DNA from: Geobacter sp. OR-1
GTDB taxonomy: Bacteria; Desulfobacterota; Desulfuromonadia; Geobacterales; DSM-12255
Assembly (NCBI RefSeq): GCF_000813145.1
Contig: NZ_BAZF01000003.1
Span: forward strand, 124,001 to 188,000
Length of the DNA stretch: 64,000 nt
Reading direction: 5' to 3'
Each line of letters begins with the position of its first letter. Position 1 is the stretch's first letter. The translations under genes were made by a program, and so were the position numbers. Positions 1-7,854 of this stretch are shown here, in pieces. The notes beneath the pieces are model-generated. The model was not told the origin of the DNA. It made no database searches and saw only the letters and a program-made list of their open reading frames with translations.

Positions 1-767
1 ATCCGTTCCAGGGCCACCGGGTAGCCGACACGCCAGATCCGCCTGAACAGCTCCGGGCTGGGGATGCCGATCTTGAGATAACGCCGCCGGAACGCCTGGA
101 ACAGGAGGTAGCTAAAGCCGCAGAACTCGGAGATGTTGATGGCATAGGCGGCACCGATCACCTCCATGCGCGGGAACCCGAGCTTGCCGTAAATAAGTGG
201 CCAGGCGATCAGCACATGGAGGACGTTGACAAGGATGATTGCCGTCATCGGGGTTCGGGTGTCGCCGTTGCCGTGCATGATTGCGGAGAGGATATTCAGG
301 CCGGCAGTGAAGCCGAACCAGAGAAAGACCAGCCGGATGTAGCTGTCGGCAAAATGGATGATCTCGTCGTTGGCGCCGAGAAATCTTGCCAGCTCGGTGC
401 CGAACAGGCAACCAAGCAGCGAAGCGCCGATTGTCATGGCGCCGCAGGCGACAAAAGCCGCAAATGCTGCCCGGTTGGCCTCATTGCGACGGCCGGCGCC
501 CCACAGATGGGCAATGACAACCGTGGTGCCGGTGGCCAGTCCCCAGAAAACGGTCATGGTGACGAAGATGAGGAGTTGGCCAAGCCCGGTGGCGGCTATG
601 GCCGCTGCGCCCAGTCCGCCGACCAGGAAGATGTCGACAATGGAAACCAGTCGCTGGAACAGGGATGACAGGAGTACCGGCAGGGAGAGGTTGATGACGT
701 TGCGTCTGATGGAGACGGGGCGGCGGGTGCTGCCGCCCCGATTGGTAGTTTTCGCTGGAAAGGTCAT
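1..767 (-). CDS. MATE family efflux transporter, N-terminal part
   Basis: Multidrug and toxin extrusion exporter of the inner membrane, normally driven by Na+ or H+. About 255 residues are visible; the rest lies before base 1. A basic N-terminal tail is followed by a run of hydrophobic segments. The frame carries the family pattern of LSLPVLLSSLFQRLVSIVD near residue 28, then GLGAAAIAATGLG and, further on, HGNGDTRTPM, a typical MATE inter-helix loop. The start at 767 is the first ATG ahead of this pattern. The fold call is secure; the substrate cannot be told. Confidence 0.88.
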   Translation of the reverse strand, partial: MTFPAKTTNRGGSTRRPVSIRRNVINLSLPVLLSSLFQRLVSIVDIFLVGGLGAAAIAATGLGQLLIFVTMTVFWGLATGTTVVIAHLWGAGRRNEANRAAFAAFVACGAMTIGASLLGCLFGTELARFLGANDEIIHFADSYIRLVFLWFGFTAGLNILSAIMHGNGDTRTPMTAIILVNVLHVLIAWPLIYGKLGFPRMEVIGAAYAINISEFCGFSYLLFQAFRRRYLKIGIPSPELFRRIWRVGYPVALER

Positions 768-784
768 GACCCGGCATTATCGGA

Positions 785-1045
785 TCAAGTCGTCTGCAAA
801 TCAAGCTCGTCAAACATGGCGAGGGCAAAATTTTTCGCCCGGCCCGATGGTGCGATGATCCCGTAGGCCATAGCCTCTTTCAGTTCCGCCTCGGTTGCCC
901 CGGCTTCCTTCGCGACCGCGAAGTGTTTCTTCAATCAGGTGGGGCACCCAACCGCCACGGCGCAGCCGACCCGGATCAGTTCGCGGGTCTTGGTGTCCAG
1001 CACCTCCTCGTACTCGTAATCCAGAATCTTCTTGCGAATTTTCAT
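785..1045 (-). CDS. Carboxymuconolactone decarboxylase/AhpD-like selenoprotein (CxxU)
   Basis: Small redox protein of the CMD/AhpD fold, 86 residues if the TGA at 937-935 (codon 37) is read as selenocysteine. On both sides of the TGA the frame is CMD-like: VLDTKTRELIRVGCAVAVGCPT before it, LKKHFAVAKEAGATEAELKEAMAYG after it. The TGA falls at the second position of the CxxCxxxH active site of AhpD relatives, giving Cys34-Pro-Thr-Sec37 and His41. A 6-bp hairpin with a GGUC loop starts 12 bases downstream, as in bacterial SECIS elements. The start at 1045 has a purine-rich ribosome site. A conventional gene caller would split or miss this gene. The reaction is unknown; a peroxidase or thiol-oxidoreductase role is inferred from the motif. 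Confidence 0.78.
908..923 (-). promoter_or_regulatory. Candidate SECIS hairpin of the CxxU selenoprotein
   Basis: On the minus strand CUUCGC-GGUC-GCGAAG forms a perfect 6-bp stem with a four-base loop. The loop begins 17 bases after the UGA; in E. coli fdhF a GGUCU loop begins 18 bases after. The loop G-U needed for SelB binding is present. Pairing was read by eye, not folded by program. Confidence 0.7.
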
Positions 1046-1083
1046 AACCTGCCCCCCTTGCGATAAAACTGCCGAAAACCTTT

Positions 1084-1125
1084 ACTTTTACCGTGCCTTA
1101 TGATACATAAAACCACTTTTACCGT
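1084..1125. repeat. 11-bp direct repeat, possible operator
   Basis: ACTTTTACCGT occurs at 1084-1094 and again at 1115-1125, a 31-bp period or about three helical turns, in the AT-rich gap between the divergent selenoprotein and the small ORF at 1185. Same-face repeats in a divergent promoter region suggest a regulator site, but no regulator is known. Confidence 0.35.
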
Positions 1126-1184
1126 ATCCAGCCGGGCTTGGCAACTTTTCATAATAAAATATATATTACTAGCGGAGTTCTGCC

Positions 1185-1316
1185 GTGAGCAGCTCATACA
1201 ACAGTCGGCCGGGCGTGGCCGAGGTGATGGTCAAGGGGGACAAGTTCGAAGTGGTTCGCAAACGCGGAACAGTCGAAGACCTGATTAAAGGTGAGCGGGT
1301 CGCTTCGTTTCTGTAA
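1185..1316 (+). CDS. Small protein of unknown function, 43 aa
   Basis: Reads from a GTG at 1185 with a GGAG element about eight bases upstream. The product is charged and lacks a signal or membrane segment; its C-terminal half (KGDKFEVVRKRGTVEDLIKGERVASFL) has the composition of a genuine folded protein. It overlaps the GTG start of the CAP protein in another frame by 26 bases, so the two may be coupled. No family was recognised. Confidence 0.4.
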   Translation: MSSSYNSRPGVAEVMVKGDKFEVVRKRGTVEDLIKGERVASFL

Positions 1317-1755
1317 GCGGCGCGGGCAGGCGTTGATCGGGGCGCTCGTATGGGGTGGTCTGTCTCTCCTGCTGCTGACGTTTACAAGGCCGGCTTTGGC
1401 CGGCAAATACGAGGATGACCTGCTGGCATTGATTAACGGGTATCGGGCGGCAAACAGTCTCAAGCCGCTCACCGTGCACCCCGATTACGTCGCCCTGGCG
1501 AAAGAGCAGAGCCGGGCAATGAACAGGGCCCGCCGCCTGAGCCACGACGGTTTCCATGACCGCTTCAGCAGAGCGGTCACCGTTGGCGCCAACGGCTGCA
1601 TCGAGAACTCGGGCTGGAATTATCAGACAGCCAACGGCCTTCTTGCTGCCTGGCAGAAGTCGCCGGGCCATGACCGGAACCTGCTCGACCCGGTCATCAC
1701 CGGTGTCGGCATTGCCAGGACCGGAACATACGTAACCTTTTTCGCCTGTTACTGA
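1291..1755 (+). CDS. CAP/SCP-domain secreted protein
   Basis: 154 residues. A basic N-terminus and a hydrophobic stretch ending ALA (about residues 8-37) form a Sec signal peptide, so the protein is exported. The mature part is a short CAP (cysteine-rich secretory/PR-1) domain: LLALINGYRAANSLKPL, then LAKEQSRAMNRARRLSHDGF, then CIENSGWNY and WQKSPGHDRNLLDPVITGVGI, which carry the usual His and Glu cavity residues. Two cysteines could form a disulfide. The GTG at 1291 is the only start that keeps the whole signal, but its ribosome site is weak. The role of bacterial CAP proteins is largely unknown. Confidence 0.8.
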   Translation: MSGSLRFCKRRGQALIGALVWGGLSLLLLTFTRPALAGKYEDDLLALINGYRAANSLKPLTVHPDYVALAKEQSRAMNRARRLSHDGFHDRFSRAVTVGANGCIENSGWNYQTANGLLAAWQKSPGHDRNLLDPVITGVGIARTGTYVTFFACY

Positions 1756-1789
1756 AATACAAACCAATACCTTATCAGGAGGCATAAAC

Positions 1790-2662
1790 ATGTTCAAAGG
1801 AAGCATAGTTGCCATCGTTACCCCGTTCAATAACGGCCAGGTTGATTATGAAAAACTGCGCGAGCTGGTGGAGTTCCAGATCGCAGGGGGCACCGACGCC
1901 ATCGTGCCGTGCGGCACCACCGGCGAGGCCTCGACGCTTGATTACGACGAGCACCTGGACGTGATCAAGACCGTCATCGACCAGGTGAAGAAGCGGGTTC
2001 CGGTCATCGCCGGCACCGGTTCCAACTCTACTGCCGAGGCGATCGAGCTCTCCATGAAGGCCAAGGAGGCCGGCGCCGACGGCGTGCTGCTGGTGACCCC
2101 TTATTACAACAAGCCGACCCAGGAAGGGCTGGTGCGCCACTACACGGCAGTAGCCGATGCTGTGGCCCTCCCGCAGATCCTCTACAATGTACCCGGCCGC
2201 ACCGGGGTCAACATGCTCCCCGAAACCGTGGCCAGGATTGCCGTGCACAAGAACGTTGTGGCCATCAAGGAGGCGACCGGCTCGCTGCAGCAGGCGTCCG
2301 AGGTCATTGCCCTCTGCGGCGACAAGATCGACGTCCTTTCCGGCGACGACTTCATCACCTTTCCGATGATGGCCTGCGGCGCCAAGGGGGTCATCTCGGT
2401 CCTAGCCAATATCATGCCCAAGACGGTCGGCGATCTGACCGACGCCTTCTTTAGCGGCGATCTGGCCAAGGCGCGTCAACTCCACCTGGATACGCTGAAG
2501 ATCGGTAACGCCATGTTCATCGAGTCGAACCCGATTCCGGTGAAGACCGCCCTCGGGCTGATGGGCAAGTGCTCTGCCGAGCTCCGTCTGCCGCTGTGCG
2601 AAATGGGCGCGGCGAACAAGGAGAAGCTGGCGGCCATTATGAAAGAGTACAAGCTGATCTGA
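1790..2662 (+). CDS. dapA: 4-hydroxy-tetrahydrodipicolinate synthase
   Basis: First committed step of lysine and diaminopimelate synthesis: condenses pyruvate with aspartate semialdehyde in the cytoplasm. 290 residues, the usual length. Visible active-site elements are GTTGE (42-46), the Tyr132 relay in YNVPGRTG, Arg137, and the Schiff-base Lys160 in VVAIKEATG. The ribosome site AGGAGG precedes the ATG at 1790. It is the first gene of a dapA/dapB/dapL cluster in one direction. Confidence 0.97.
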   Translation: MFKGSIVAIVTPFNNGQVDYEKLRELVEFQIAGGTDAIVPCGTTGEASTLDYDEHLDVIKTVIDQVKKRVPVIAGTGSNSTAEAIELSMKAKEAGADGVLLVTPYYNKPTQEGLVRHYTAVADAVALPQILYNVPGRTGVNMLPETVARIAVHKNVVAIKEATGSLQQASEVIALCGDKIDVLSGDDFITFPMMACGAKGVISVLANIMPKTVGDLTDAFFSGDLAKARQLHLDTLKIGNAMFIESNPIPVKTALGLMGKCSAELRLPLCEMGAANKEKLAAIMKEYKLI

Positions 2663-2695
2663 TAGAGAGGTAGACAAGCTCTTGGAGGTAGCATC

Positions 2696-3109
2696 ATGAA
2701 AACGGTCATTGCAATGACTTGTATACTGATGGGGCTGCTGTCAACCACACTCTTTGCTGCTGATGCGGGGAGCGAAGCTGTTATCCCCGGATCAGCGCTG
2801 GGAGCCTATAAGGGTCGTATCACGCTGATTGCCACGAAAGGCCCCAAAGATTATGATTTTGAAATGGAAATCATGAAAATCGAGCCATCGACCGGCAAGG
2901 TTATTGTCAAGGTGACCAGCGACTTTTATCATAATAGGGAAATGATTCGAAAGAATTGCGCGCTTGACTCAGGAAAGACCGGCTTGGCTTTCAGTTGCAA
3001 GGGCGAAAACTGGTATGAAAACTATGAAGTGAGTGGCGACTCCGTCAAGGCAAAAGCCACAAATACCAAGAACAGACCGTATTATATCAGTGCCACCAGG
3101 GTAAAATAG
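2696..3109 (+). CDS. Secreted protein of unknown function
   Basis: 137 residues with a clear Sec signal peptide (KTVIAMTCILMGLLSTTLFA, cleavage after about residue 21). The mature part is short and beta-rich, with Cys at about residues 87 and 99 that may form a disulfide, and ends in a repeated polar pattern. GGAGG lies seven bases before the ATG. It is inserted between dapA and dapB in the same direction. No family was recognised, and nothing in it suggests a role in lysine synthesis. Confidence 0.7.
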   Translation: MKTVIAMTCILMGLLSTTLFAADAGSEAVIPGSALGAYKGRITLIATKGPKDYDFEMEIMKIEPSTGKVIVKVTSDFYHNREMIRKNCALDSGKTGLAFSCKGENWYENYEVSGDSVKAKATNTKNRPYYISATRVK

Positions 3110-3186
3110 GTAGAAGCCGACCAAACGGGCATTCTGCCTATGAGCCCAGTTGGCGCGCATTTACATCTGAATAGAGGACAATATCC

Positions 3187-3987
3187 ATGATTAAAGTAGC
3201 TGTCTGCGGTGCTGCCGGCCGCATGGGTCAGAGAATCATCGTAGCGGTCAAGGAGGCGGGTTGCATTGTTTCCGGCGCCCTGGAGCGTCCGGGTCACGAG
3301 CTGGTTGGCCAGGATGCCGGGCTGATCGCCGGTTGCGGCCCACTTGGCGTCGCCATCTCCGACGACCTCAATGCCGTGGTCGAGGGGTGCGACGTACTGA
3401 TCGACTTCACCACTCCCAAGGTGTCGCTCAAGAACCTGGAAGTCTGCTCCCTCAAGAAGAAGGCGATCGTTATCGGCTCCACCGGCTTCACCCCGGAAGA
3501 GCGCGCCCTGGCTGCAGAGCTGGCGCGTGAGATCCCGGCAGTGCTCGCCCCCAACATGTCGGTCGGGGTCAACGTTTGCTTCAAGGTCCTCAAGGATGTT
3601 GCCAAGACCCTTGGCGACGACTTCGACGTCGAGATCGTCGAACTGCATCACAACAAGAAAAAAGACTCACCGTCAGGAACTGCCGTGCGCATGGGCGAGG
3701 TCGTAGCCGAGGCGTTGGGACGGGACTACAACAAGGTGGCCAATTACCACCGCGAGGGGATCTGCGGCGAGCGGACCAAGGAAGAGATCGGCATGCAGAC
3801 CGTGCGCGGCGGCGACATCGTCGGCGAGCACACCGTCTACTTCATCGGCATGGGGGAGCGGATCGAGATCTCCCACCGCGCCATGACCCGCGACATGTTC
3901 TCCCGAGGCAGCGCGCGGGCGGCCCAGTGGGTGGTGGGGAAAAACCCGGGGTTATATGACATGCAAGACGTTCTAGGATTACGCTAG
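3187..3987 (+). CDS. dapB: 4-hydroxy-tetrahydrodipicolinate reductase
   Basis: NAD(P)H-dependent reduction of the DapA product. 266 residues. The N-terminal Rossmann motif is GAAGRMGQRI (8-17). The catalytic block ELHHNKKKDSPSGTA matches the E. coli His159/His160/Lys163 region, here His154, His155 and Lys158. APNMSVGVN (121-129) is the usual dinucleotide-contact loop. It is followed after seven bases by the MNT nucleotidyltransferase gene. Confidence 0.97.
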   Translation: MIKVAVCGAAGRMGQRIIVAVKEAGCIVSGALERPGHELVGQDAGLIAGCGPLGVAISDDLNAVVEGCDVLIDFTTPKVSLKNLEVCSLKKKAIVIGSTGFTPEERALAAELAREIPAVLAPNMSVGVNVCFKVLKDVAKTLGDDFDVEIVELHHNKKKDSPSGTAVRMGEVVAEALGRDYNKVANYHREGICGERTKEEIGMQTVRGGDIVGEHTVYFIGMGERIEISHRAMTRDMFSRGSARAAQWVVGKNPGLYDMQDVLGLR

Positions 3988-3994
3988 GGGATTC

Positions 3995-4306
3995 ATGCTT
4001 TCTTCATTGGACATAGAGCAGATGAAGGATCGTATTGCCCAGGCACTGAAACCGGAGAAGATTTTCCTTTTCGGCTCCTATGCCGAAGACCGGGCAACCG
4101 AAGACAGTGATGTGGATCTGGTGGTTGTGGTGAATTCAGATTTGGCGCCACATCAGCGCAACATTGCCTTGAAACGGCTCTTTCCGCGGCGATCTTTCTC
4201 CCTGGATGCCTTTGTGTATACGCCTCAGGAGTTTGCCCGGTACAAGGATATCCCCGGCACCATCGTTTACAACGCCGCGCATCACGGAAAACTGCTTTAT
4301 GGATGA
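3995..4306 (+). CDS. MNT-type nucleotidyltransferase (antitoxin)
   Basis: 103 residues, minimal nucleotidyltransferase fold. FGSYAEDRATEDSDVDLVV carries the GS-x(n)-DxD signature that binds the metal-nucleotide. It overlaps the HEPN gene by eight bases. In characterised MNT/HEPN pairs this protein AMPylates the HEPN toxin and silences it; that role is inferred here. The pair interrupts the dap cluster between dapB and dapL. Confidence 0.88.
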   Translation: MLSSLDIEQMKDRIAQALKPEKIFLFGSYAEDRATEDSDVDLVVVVNSDLAPHQRNIALKRLFPRRSFSLDAFVYTPQEFARYKDIPGTIVYNAAHHGKLLYG

Positions 4307-4694
4307 CGTGACGGCTGAAATCGTCCGGCAGTGGCTGCACAAGGTCGAGCACGATCTGCTCAATATTCGAAATAACCTGGCTGCGGAAACCATTCCCACC
4401 GATACTGTTTGCTTCCATGCTCAGCAGGCCATCGAAAAGCTCCTCAAGGGGCTGCTGGTAGCCAATGGTCGCAACATCGCCAAGACCCACGATCTTGTAA
4501 AACTGTTGTCGGACGTTAGTGATCTTGTACCTGAGCTGCTCCCTTTGGAAGAGCAGTTGGAAGAGATTTCCGAATACGGAGTTGGCGTTCGCTATCCCGA
4601 CGATTTTTATGAGCCGACCATGTACGAAGCTAATCTGGCTTATGGTATCGCCGTGAAGATACAAACAATCATCGTGAACAAGATTCAGTTCTGA
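4299..4694 (+). CDS. HEPN-domain protein (toxin partner of MNT)
   Basis: 131 residues, mostly helical. It has the HEPN pattern WLHKVEHDLLNIRNNL followed by CFHAQQAIEKLLKGLLVA. The usual Rx4-6H ribonuclease motif is not obvious; YGVGVRYPDDFYEP is the conserved C-terminal block of this subgroup. The ATG at 4299 lies inside the end of the upstream gene, so the two are translationally coupled. Likely an RNA-targeting toxin, by family. Confidence 0.86.
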   Translation: MDDVTAEIVRQWLHKVEHDLLNIRNNLAAETIPTDTVCFHAQQAIEKLLKGLLVANGRNIAKTHDLVKLLSDVSDLVPELLPLEEQLEEISEYGVGVRYPDDFYEPTMYEANLAYGIAVKIQTIIVNKIQF

Positions 4695-4723
4695 ATAAAT
4701 GAACCAAGGAGAATTTTAAAGTA

Positions 4724-5956
4724 ATGGCAAAAATCAATGACAACTACCTCAAACTGAAGGCCGGCTACCTGTTCCCGGAGATCGGTCGCCGCGTGCGCGA
4801 ATTTTCCGCCGCCAACCCGTCCGCCAAGGTGATCCGCCTGGGGATCGGCGACGTGACCCGTCCGCTGGCCCCGGCAGTAATCAAGGCGTTCCACGCTGCG
4901 GTGGACGACCTGGCAACCATCGACCAGTTCGCCGGCTACGGCCCGGAGCAGGGATACGACTGGCTGATCAATGCCATCATCGACAAGTCTTACAAGCCGC
5001 TCGGCGTCTCCCTGAAAACGGAGGAGATGTTCATCTCCGACGGCTCCAAGTGCGACTGCGCCAACATCCTCGACATCTTCGCGCTGGACAACGTGGTGGC
5101 CATCGGCGACCCGGTCTACCCGGTCTATAACGACACCAACGTCATGATCGGCCGGACCGGCGAGGCGGACGACAAGGGTTACTACAAGAACATCGTCTAC
5201 ATGCCGTGCAATGAGGCGAACAACTTCATCCCGTCGCTCCCGACGCAGAAAGTGGACATCATCTACCTCTGCTTCCCCAACAACCCGACCGGCACCGTGG
5301 CAACAAAGAGCGAGCTGAAGAAGTGGGTCGATTACGCCAACGCCAACGACGCGGTGATCTTCTTCGACGCCGCCTACGAGGCGTTCATCACCAACCCTGA
5401 TATTCCGCATTCCATCTACGAGATCGAAGGGGCCAAGAAGTGCGCCATCGAGTTCCGCTCCTTCTCCAAGACCGCCGGTTTTACCGGCGTCCGCTGCGGC
5501 CTGGTGGTCGTGCCGGAAGAGGTGATGGGTACGACATCCACGGGTGAGAAATACTCCTTCAACAAGCTCTGGCTGCGCCGCACCACCACCAAGTTCAACG
5601 GTGCCTCTTACCCGGTGCAGCGCGCCGCCGAGGCCGTTTACTCTGATGAAGGGTGGAAGCAGACCAAGGAGATCATCGACTACTACATGGAGAATGCCCG
5701 GATCATCCGCGAAGGCCTGACCGCCGCCGGTGTCACCTGCTACGGCGGCGTGGACGCCCCCTACATCTGGCTCAAGACCCCGGGCGGCATGACCAGCTGG
5801 GATTTCTTCGACAAGCTGCTCACCGAATGCAACGTGGTCGGGACGCCGGGAAGCGGCTTCGGCCCGAGCGGTGAAGGGTTCTTCAGGCTGTCGGCCTTCG
5901 GCCATCGCGAGAACGTGATTGAGGCGGTGGAGAGGATAAAGAAGAATCTAAAGTAG
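4724..5956 (+). CDS. dapL: LL-diaminopimelate aminotransferase
   Basis: PLP enzyme that converts tetrahydrodipicolinate directly to LL-diaminopimelate, bypassing the succinylase and acetylase branches. 410 residues, the family length. Visible features are FPNNPTGTV (185-192), FFDAAYEAF, and the PLP lysine Lys249 in [19 protein letters not shown] is typical of DapL. Good AAGGAG site before the ATG. Its last 69 bases recur, degenerate, at 8243-8311. Confidence 0.97.
   Translation: MAKINDNYLKLKAGYLFPEIGRRVREFSAANPSAKVIRLGIGDVTRPLAPAVIKAFHAAVDDLATIDQFAGYGPEQGYDWLINAIIDKSYKPLGVSLKTEEMFISDGSKCDCANILDIFALDNVVAIGDPVYPVYNDTNVMIGRTGEADDKGYYKNIVYMPCNEANNFIPSLPTQKVDIIYLCFPNNPTGTVATKSELKKWVDYANANDAVIFFDAAYEAFITNPDIPHSIYEIEGAKKCAIEFRSFSKTAGFTGVRCGLVVVPEEVMGTTSTGEKYSFNKLWLRRTTTKFNGASYPVQRAAEAVYSDEGWKQTKEIIDYYMENARIIREGLTAAGVTCYGGVDAPYIWLKTPGGMTSWDFFDKLLTECNVVGTPGSGFGPSGEGFFRLSAFGHRENVIEAVERIKKNLK
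5888..5956 (+). repeat. dapL-tail repeat, intact copy (end of dapL)
   Basis: Reference copy of a repeat formed by the last 69 bases of dapL. A second copy at 8243-8311 agrees at about 62 of 69 positions, and a 16-base piece recurs at 6469-6484. Each copy is followed within about 15 bases by a GGCGGCC hairpin. Confidence 0.8.
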
Positions 5957-5963
5957 AATCATG

Positions 5964-5990
5964 GAGGCGGCCGGTTTTGGCCGCCTTTGC
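5964..5990. terminator. GGCGGCC-family hairpin 1, after dapL
   Basis: AGGCGGCC (5965-5972) pairs with GGCCGCCT (5979-5986), loop GGTTTT, then TT. It presumably ends dapL transcription. Only 14 bases separate it from the next start codon, so the gene after it can hardly have its own promoter. Confidence 0.75.
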
Positions 5991-6004
5991 TTTGCGAGGA
6001 CCTG

Positions 6005-6238
6005 ATGTCACCAACGCTGCTTATCAAGGATGGGTTCAAGTTTTTCTTCTACGCCAACGAGCATCTTCCCAGGCACATTCATGTTGTGAAGGGGGATGAT
6101 TATGCTACAATCGATCTGTCTTCAATGACAGTCCGAGAGAACTTCATGAAGCCGTCTGACCTGAAAAACGCACTGGTGATTGTTGAAGCAAACAGGCAAC
6201 TGTTCGAAGGGAAATGGGATGAGTTCTTTAAAAGGTAA
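6005..6238 (+). CDS. DUF4160 protein, copy 1
   Basis: 77 residues. The DUF4160 signature FFFYANEHLPRHIHV is present; the conserved His pair suggests metal or nucleic-acid contact, but no function is established. The ATG at 6005 is chosen because GCGAGGACC supplies a ribosome site and the homologous block starts there. It overlaps the following DUF2442 gene by 20 bases. The two families are usual neighbours, and a toxin-antitoxin role is only a conjecture. Confidence 0.82.
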   Translation: MSPTLLIKDGFKFFFYANEHLPRHIHVVKGDDYATIDLSSMTVRENFMKPSDLKNALVIVEANRQLFEGKWDEFFKR

Positions 6239-6461
6239 AGCAGTTCATGTTGATGAACGGTACCTTCATGTGGAGTTGGCTGATGGTCGAATGATTTCCA
6301 CGCCGATGAGCTGGTACCCCGAACTGAAGAGCGCCACCTTGACCCAGCTTGCGCAGTATCGTTTCATCTGCCGTGGCACCGGCATCGAGTGGCCGGAGCT
6401 AGATTATCATCTGAGCATAGAGGCTATGTTCGCCGAAAGCAGGCAGGAGAGGGCGGCATAG
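6219..6461 (+). CDS. DUF2442 protein, copy 1
   Basis: 80 residues. Family pattern: VDERYLHVELADGRMISTPMSWYPELKSAT, then a C-terminal GIEWPELDYHLSIE block. It starts inside the preceding DUF4160 gene, which argues for coupled translation. DUF2442 proteins are small DNA- or RNA-linked proteins of unknown function that often sit next to DUF4160. Confidence 0.82.
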   Translation: MSSLKGKAVHVDERYLHVELADGRMISTPMSWYPELKSATLTQLAQYRFICRGTGIEWPELDYHLSIEAMFAESRQERAA

Positions 6462-6468
6462 CGCATCC

Positions 6469-6484
6469 AGAAGAATTTGAAGTA
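6469..6484 (+). repeat. 16-base remnant of the dapL tail
   Basis: AGAAGAATTTGAAGTA is identical to bases 8296-8311 of the second dapL-tail repeat and differs from dapL itself at two bases. It lies directly before hairpin 2, as the longer copies lie before hairpins 1 and 3. Confidence 0.6.
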
Positions 6485-6497
6485 ATATGACCTACTG

Positions 6498-6525
6498 AAA
6501 GGCGGCCGATGAGGCCGCCTTTTTT
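6498..6525. terminator. GGCGGCC-family hairpin 2
   Basis: AAAGGCGGCC (6498-6507) pairs with GGCCGCCTTT (6513-6522), followed by more T: a good intrinsic terminator for the DUF4160/DUF2442 pair. Confidence 0.85.
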
Positions 6526-6603
6526 AATATAACCTCTCATTGACAATCCTGTATTCGCTCAGTAAAATGACTATATTGATATAGACATTTATTGGAGGCC
6601 GAA

Positions 6604-6840
6604 ATGAACGCTTCGATTCTCGATCTGCGTTACAAAACGAGTGACATTCTGGCCGCACTGGAAAAGCGTGAGTCAATCACCATTCTCTACCACGGCAAGC
6701 CGAAGGGGACCATTATTCCGCTGGAAGATTCCACTGCCGGCAGGGTTTGCGAACACGAGTTTTTCAATATGTATGCAGGTGAAACCGAAGCGGTAGATGA
6801 GGTTATGGAGCGTCTGCGGGGCGGGCGTCATGATCTTTGA
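6604..6840 (+). CDS. Antitoxin of a VapBC-type module (Phd-like)
   Basis: 78 residues. The N-terminus (NASILDLRYKTSDILAALEKRESITILYHGKPKGTIIPL) is the Phd/YefM-type DNA-binding fold; the C-terminus is acidic and would wrap the toxin. GGAGG precedes the ATG at 6604. It overlaps the PIN toxin gene by 11 bases. By family it binds and neutralises the toxin and represses its own promoter just upstream. Confidence 0.84.
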   Translation: MNASILDLRYKTSDILAALEKRESITILYHGKPKGTIIPLEDSTAGRVCEHEFFNMYAGETEAVDEVMERLRGGRHDL

Positions 6841-7207
6841 TACCGACATCTTTATCTGGGTACAGCGGGGTAACACCAAGGCTGCCGCGTTGATCGACGG
6901 AACAAAGGATCGTTTCCTGTCCATTCAGACGTACATGGAACTGCTCCAGTGCGCCAAAGACAAGCAACAGCTTCGCCTGGTAAAGCGCTTTATCTCGGAT
7001 TTCCGCTTTTCCGTCCTGCCATTGACGGAGAACATTGGTCACCGGGCACTGGTCTACGTCGAGGAATACGGTTTGTCGTCAGGAATGCGGGCAGGTGATG
7101 CCATAATCGCCGCAACCGCATCGGAGAATGGCATGCCGCTGGCAACCGGTAATGCAAAGCACTTCAAGGCGGTAAAAGAGTTGGAATTGAAAGTTTTTAA
7201 GCCGTAA
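6830..7207 (+). CDS. vapC: VapC-type PIN ribonuclease toxin
   Basis: 125 residues. PIN-domain acidic residues are seen in MIFDTDIFIWV (Asp4, Asp6), in YMELLQC (Glu), and in the C-terminal AGDAIIAATA and NAKHFKAVKEL. These coordinate Mg2+ for RNA cleavage. It starts within the antitoxin gene. In this family the target is usually tRNA or rRNA; here it is unknown. Confidence 0.9.
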   Translation: MIFDTDIFIWVQRGNTKAAALIDGTKDRFLSIQTYMELLQCAKDKQQLRLVKRFISDFRFSVLPLTENIGHRALVYVEEYGLSSGMRAGDAIIAATASENGMPLATGNAKHFKAVKELELKVFKP

Positions 7208-7292
7208 GTATGACGAGTGGAACCCTGACGGCTACCTGCCTGAGTTTATTGATGTGACCGAGGGAAAGAAGCGCGGACGTGCAGAGGCGTTT

Positions 7293-7703
7293 ATGACATA
7301 CTGGTATTATACTTCCATCTTGGTGTTAGGTATGGTTGCAATCGCCGCGGCATCCCCGGAACCGTCGCTTCCTCCCTGTCTCTCATCCCCCAACTGTGTC
7401 TCAAGCCAGGCAAAGGACAGTCATTTTATTGCACCGCTTGCATTCACCGGCCAGCCCGAGGCTGCTATTGCCCGGCTGAAGGATATCCTGGGGCAACGGG
7501 CTGATGCCACGATCATTGCCGCGGATAGCGCCACTATTCGGGTCGAGTTCAGGACCTTCCTCGGTTTTGTCGATGACGGTCTGTTCGTCCTCGATGGTCC
7601 CAACAGTCTTATCCACTGGCGGTCCGCCGCCCGTACCGGGTATTGGGATCTGGGAAAGAACCGCCGGCGCCTGGAGGAGATCCGGCAGCAGTTCGCATTT
7701 TAG
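7293..7703 (+). CDS. DUF1499 protein
   Basis: 136 residues. The N-terminal hydrophobic stretch (YYTSILVLGMVAIAAASPEP) is probably a signal or anchor. Then come the DUF1499 landmarks LSSPNCVSSQ, ATIRVEFRTFLGFVDDGLFVLD and SAARTGYWDLGKNRRRLEEIR. The frame stays open upstream of the ATG with protein-like sequence (YDEWNPDGYLPEFID), possibly a remnant of another gene. Function unknown. Confidence 0.82.
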   Translation: MTYWYYTSILVLGMVAIAAASPEPSLPPCLSSPNCVSSQAKDSHFIAPLAFTGQPEAAIARLKDILGQRADATIIAADSATIRVEFRTFLGFVDDGLFVLDGPNSLIHWRSAARTGYWDLGKNRRRLEEIRQQFAF

Positions 7704-7854
7704 TGTCCCGTGCGGGACTCCAGCTCCTGCAGCAGCCGCTCTTCCATCCCTCTCCGGAATTCCCTCGATCCTTGCGATGCTGTAACATATATGCTAAAGC
7801 CAACGTGGCTGAAAAGATTGAAACAAACGATGGTCAGGGGATTGGGGTCAGAAC

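Noticed and set aside
216-858. Long plus-strand frames at 216-668 and 358-858
   Set aside because: They are antisense to the MATE gene, whose minus-strand frame gives clear family sequence.
3082-3651. 189-codon minus-strand frame over dapB
   Set aside because: Antisense to dapB with His- and Val-rich shadow composition; dapB motifs are unmistakable.
4685-5905. 406-codon minus-strand frame opposite dapL
   Set aside because: Pure antisense shadow caused by third-position G/C in dapL; no ribosome site or family pattern.
7209-7292. Upstream extension of the DUF1499 gene (YDEWNPDGYLPEFID)
   Set aside because: Protein-like, but without a start or ribosome site; possibly a remnant, not enough to annotate.
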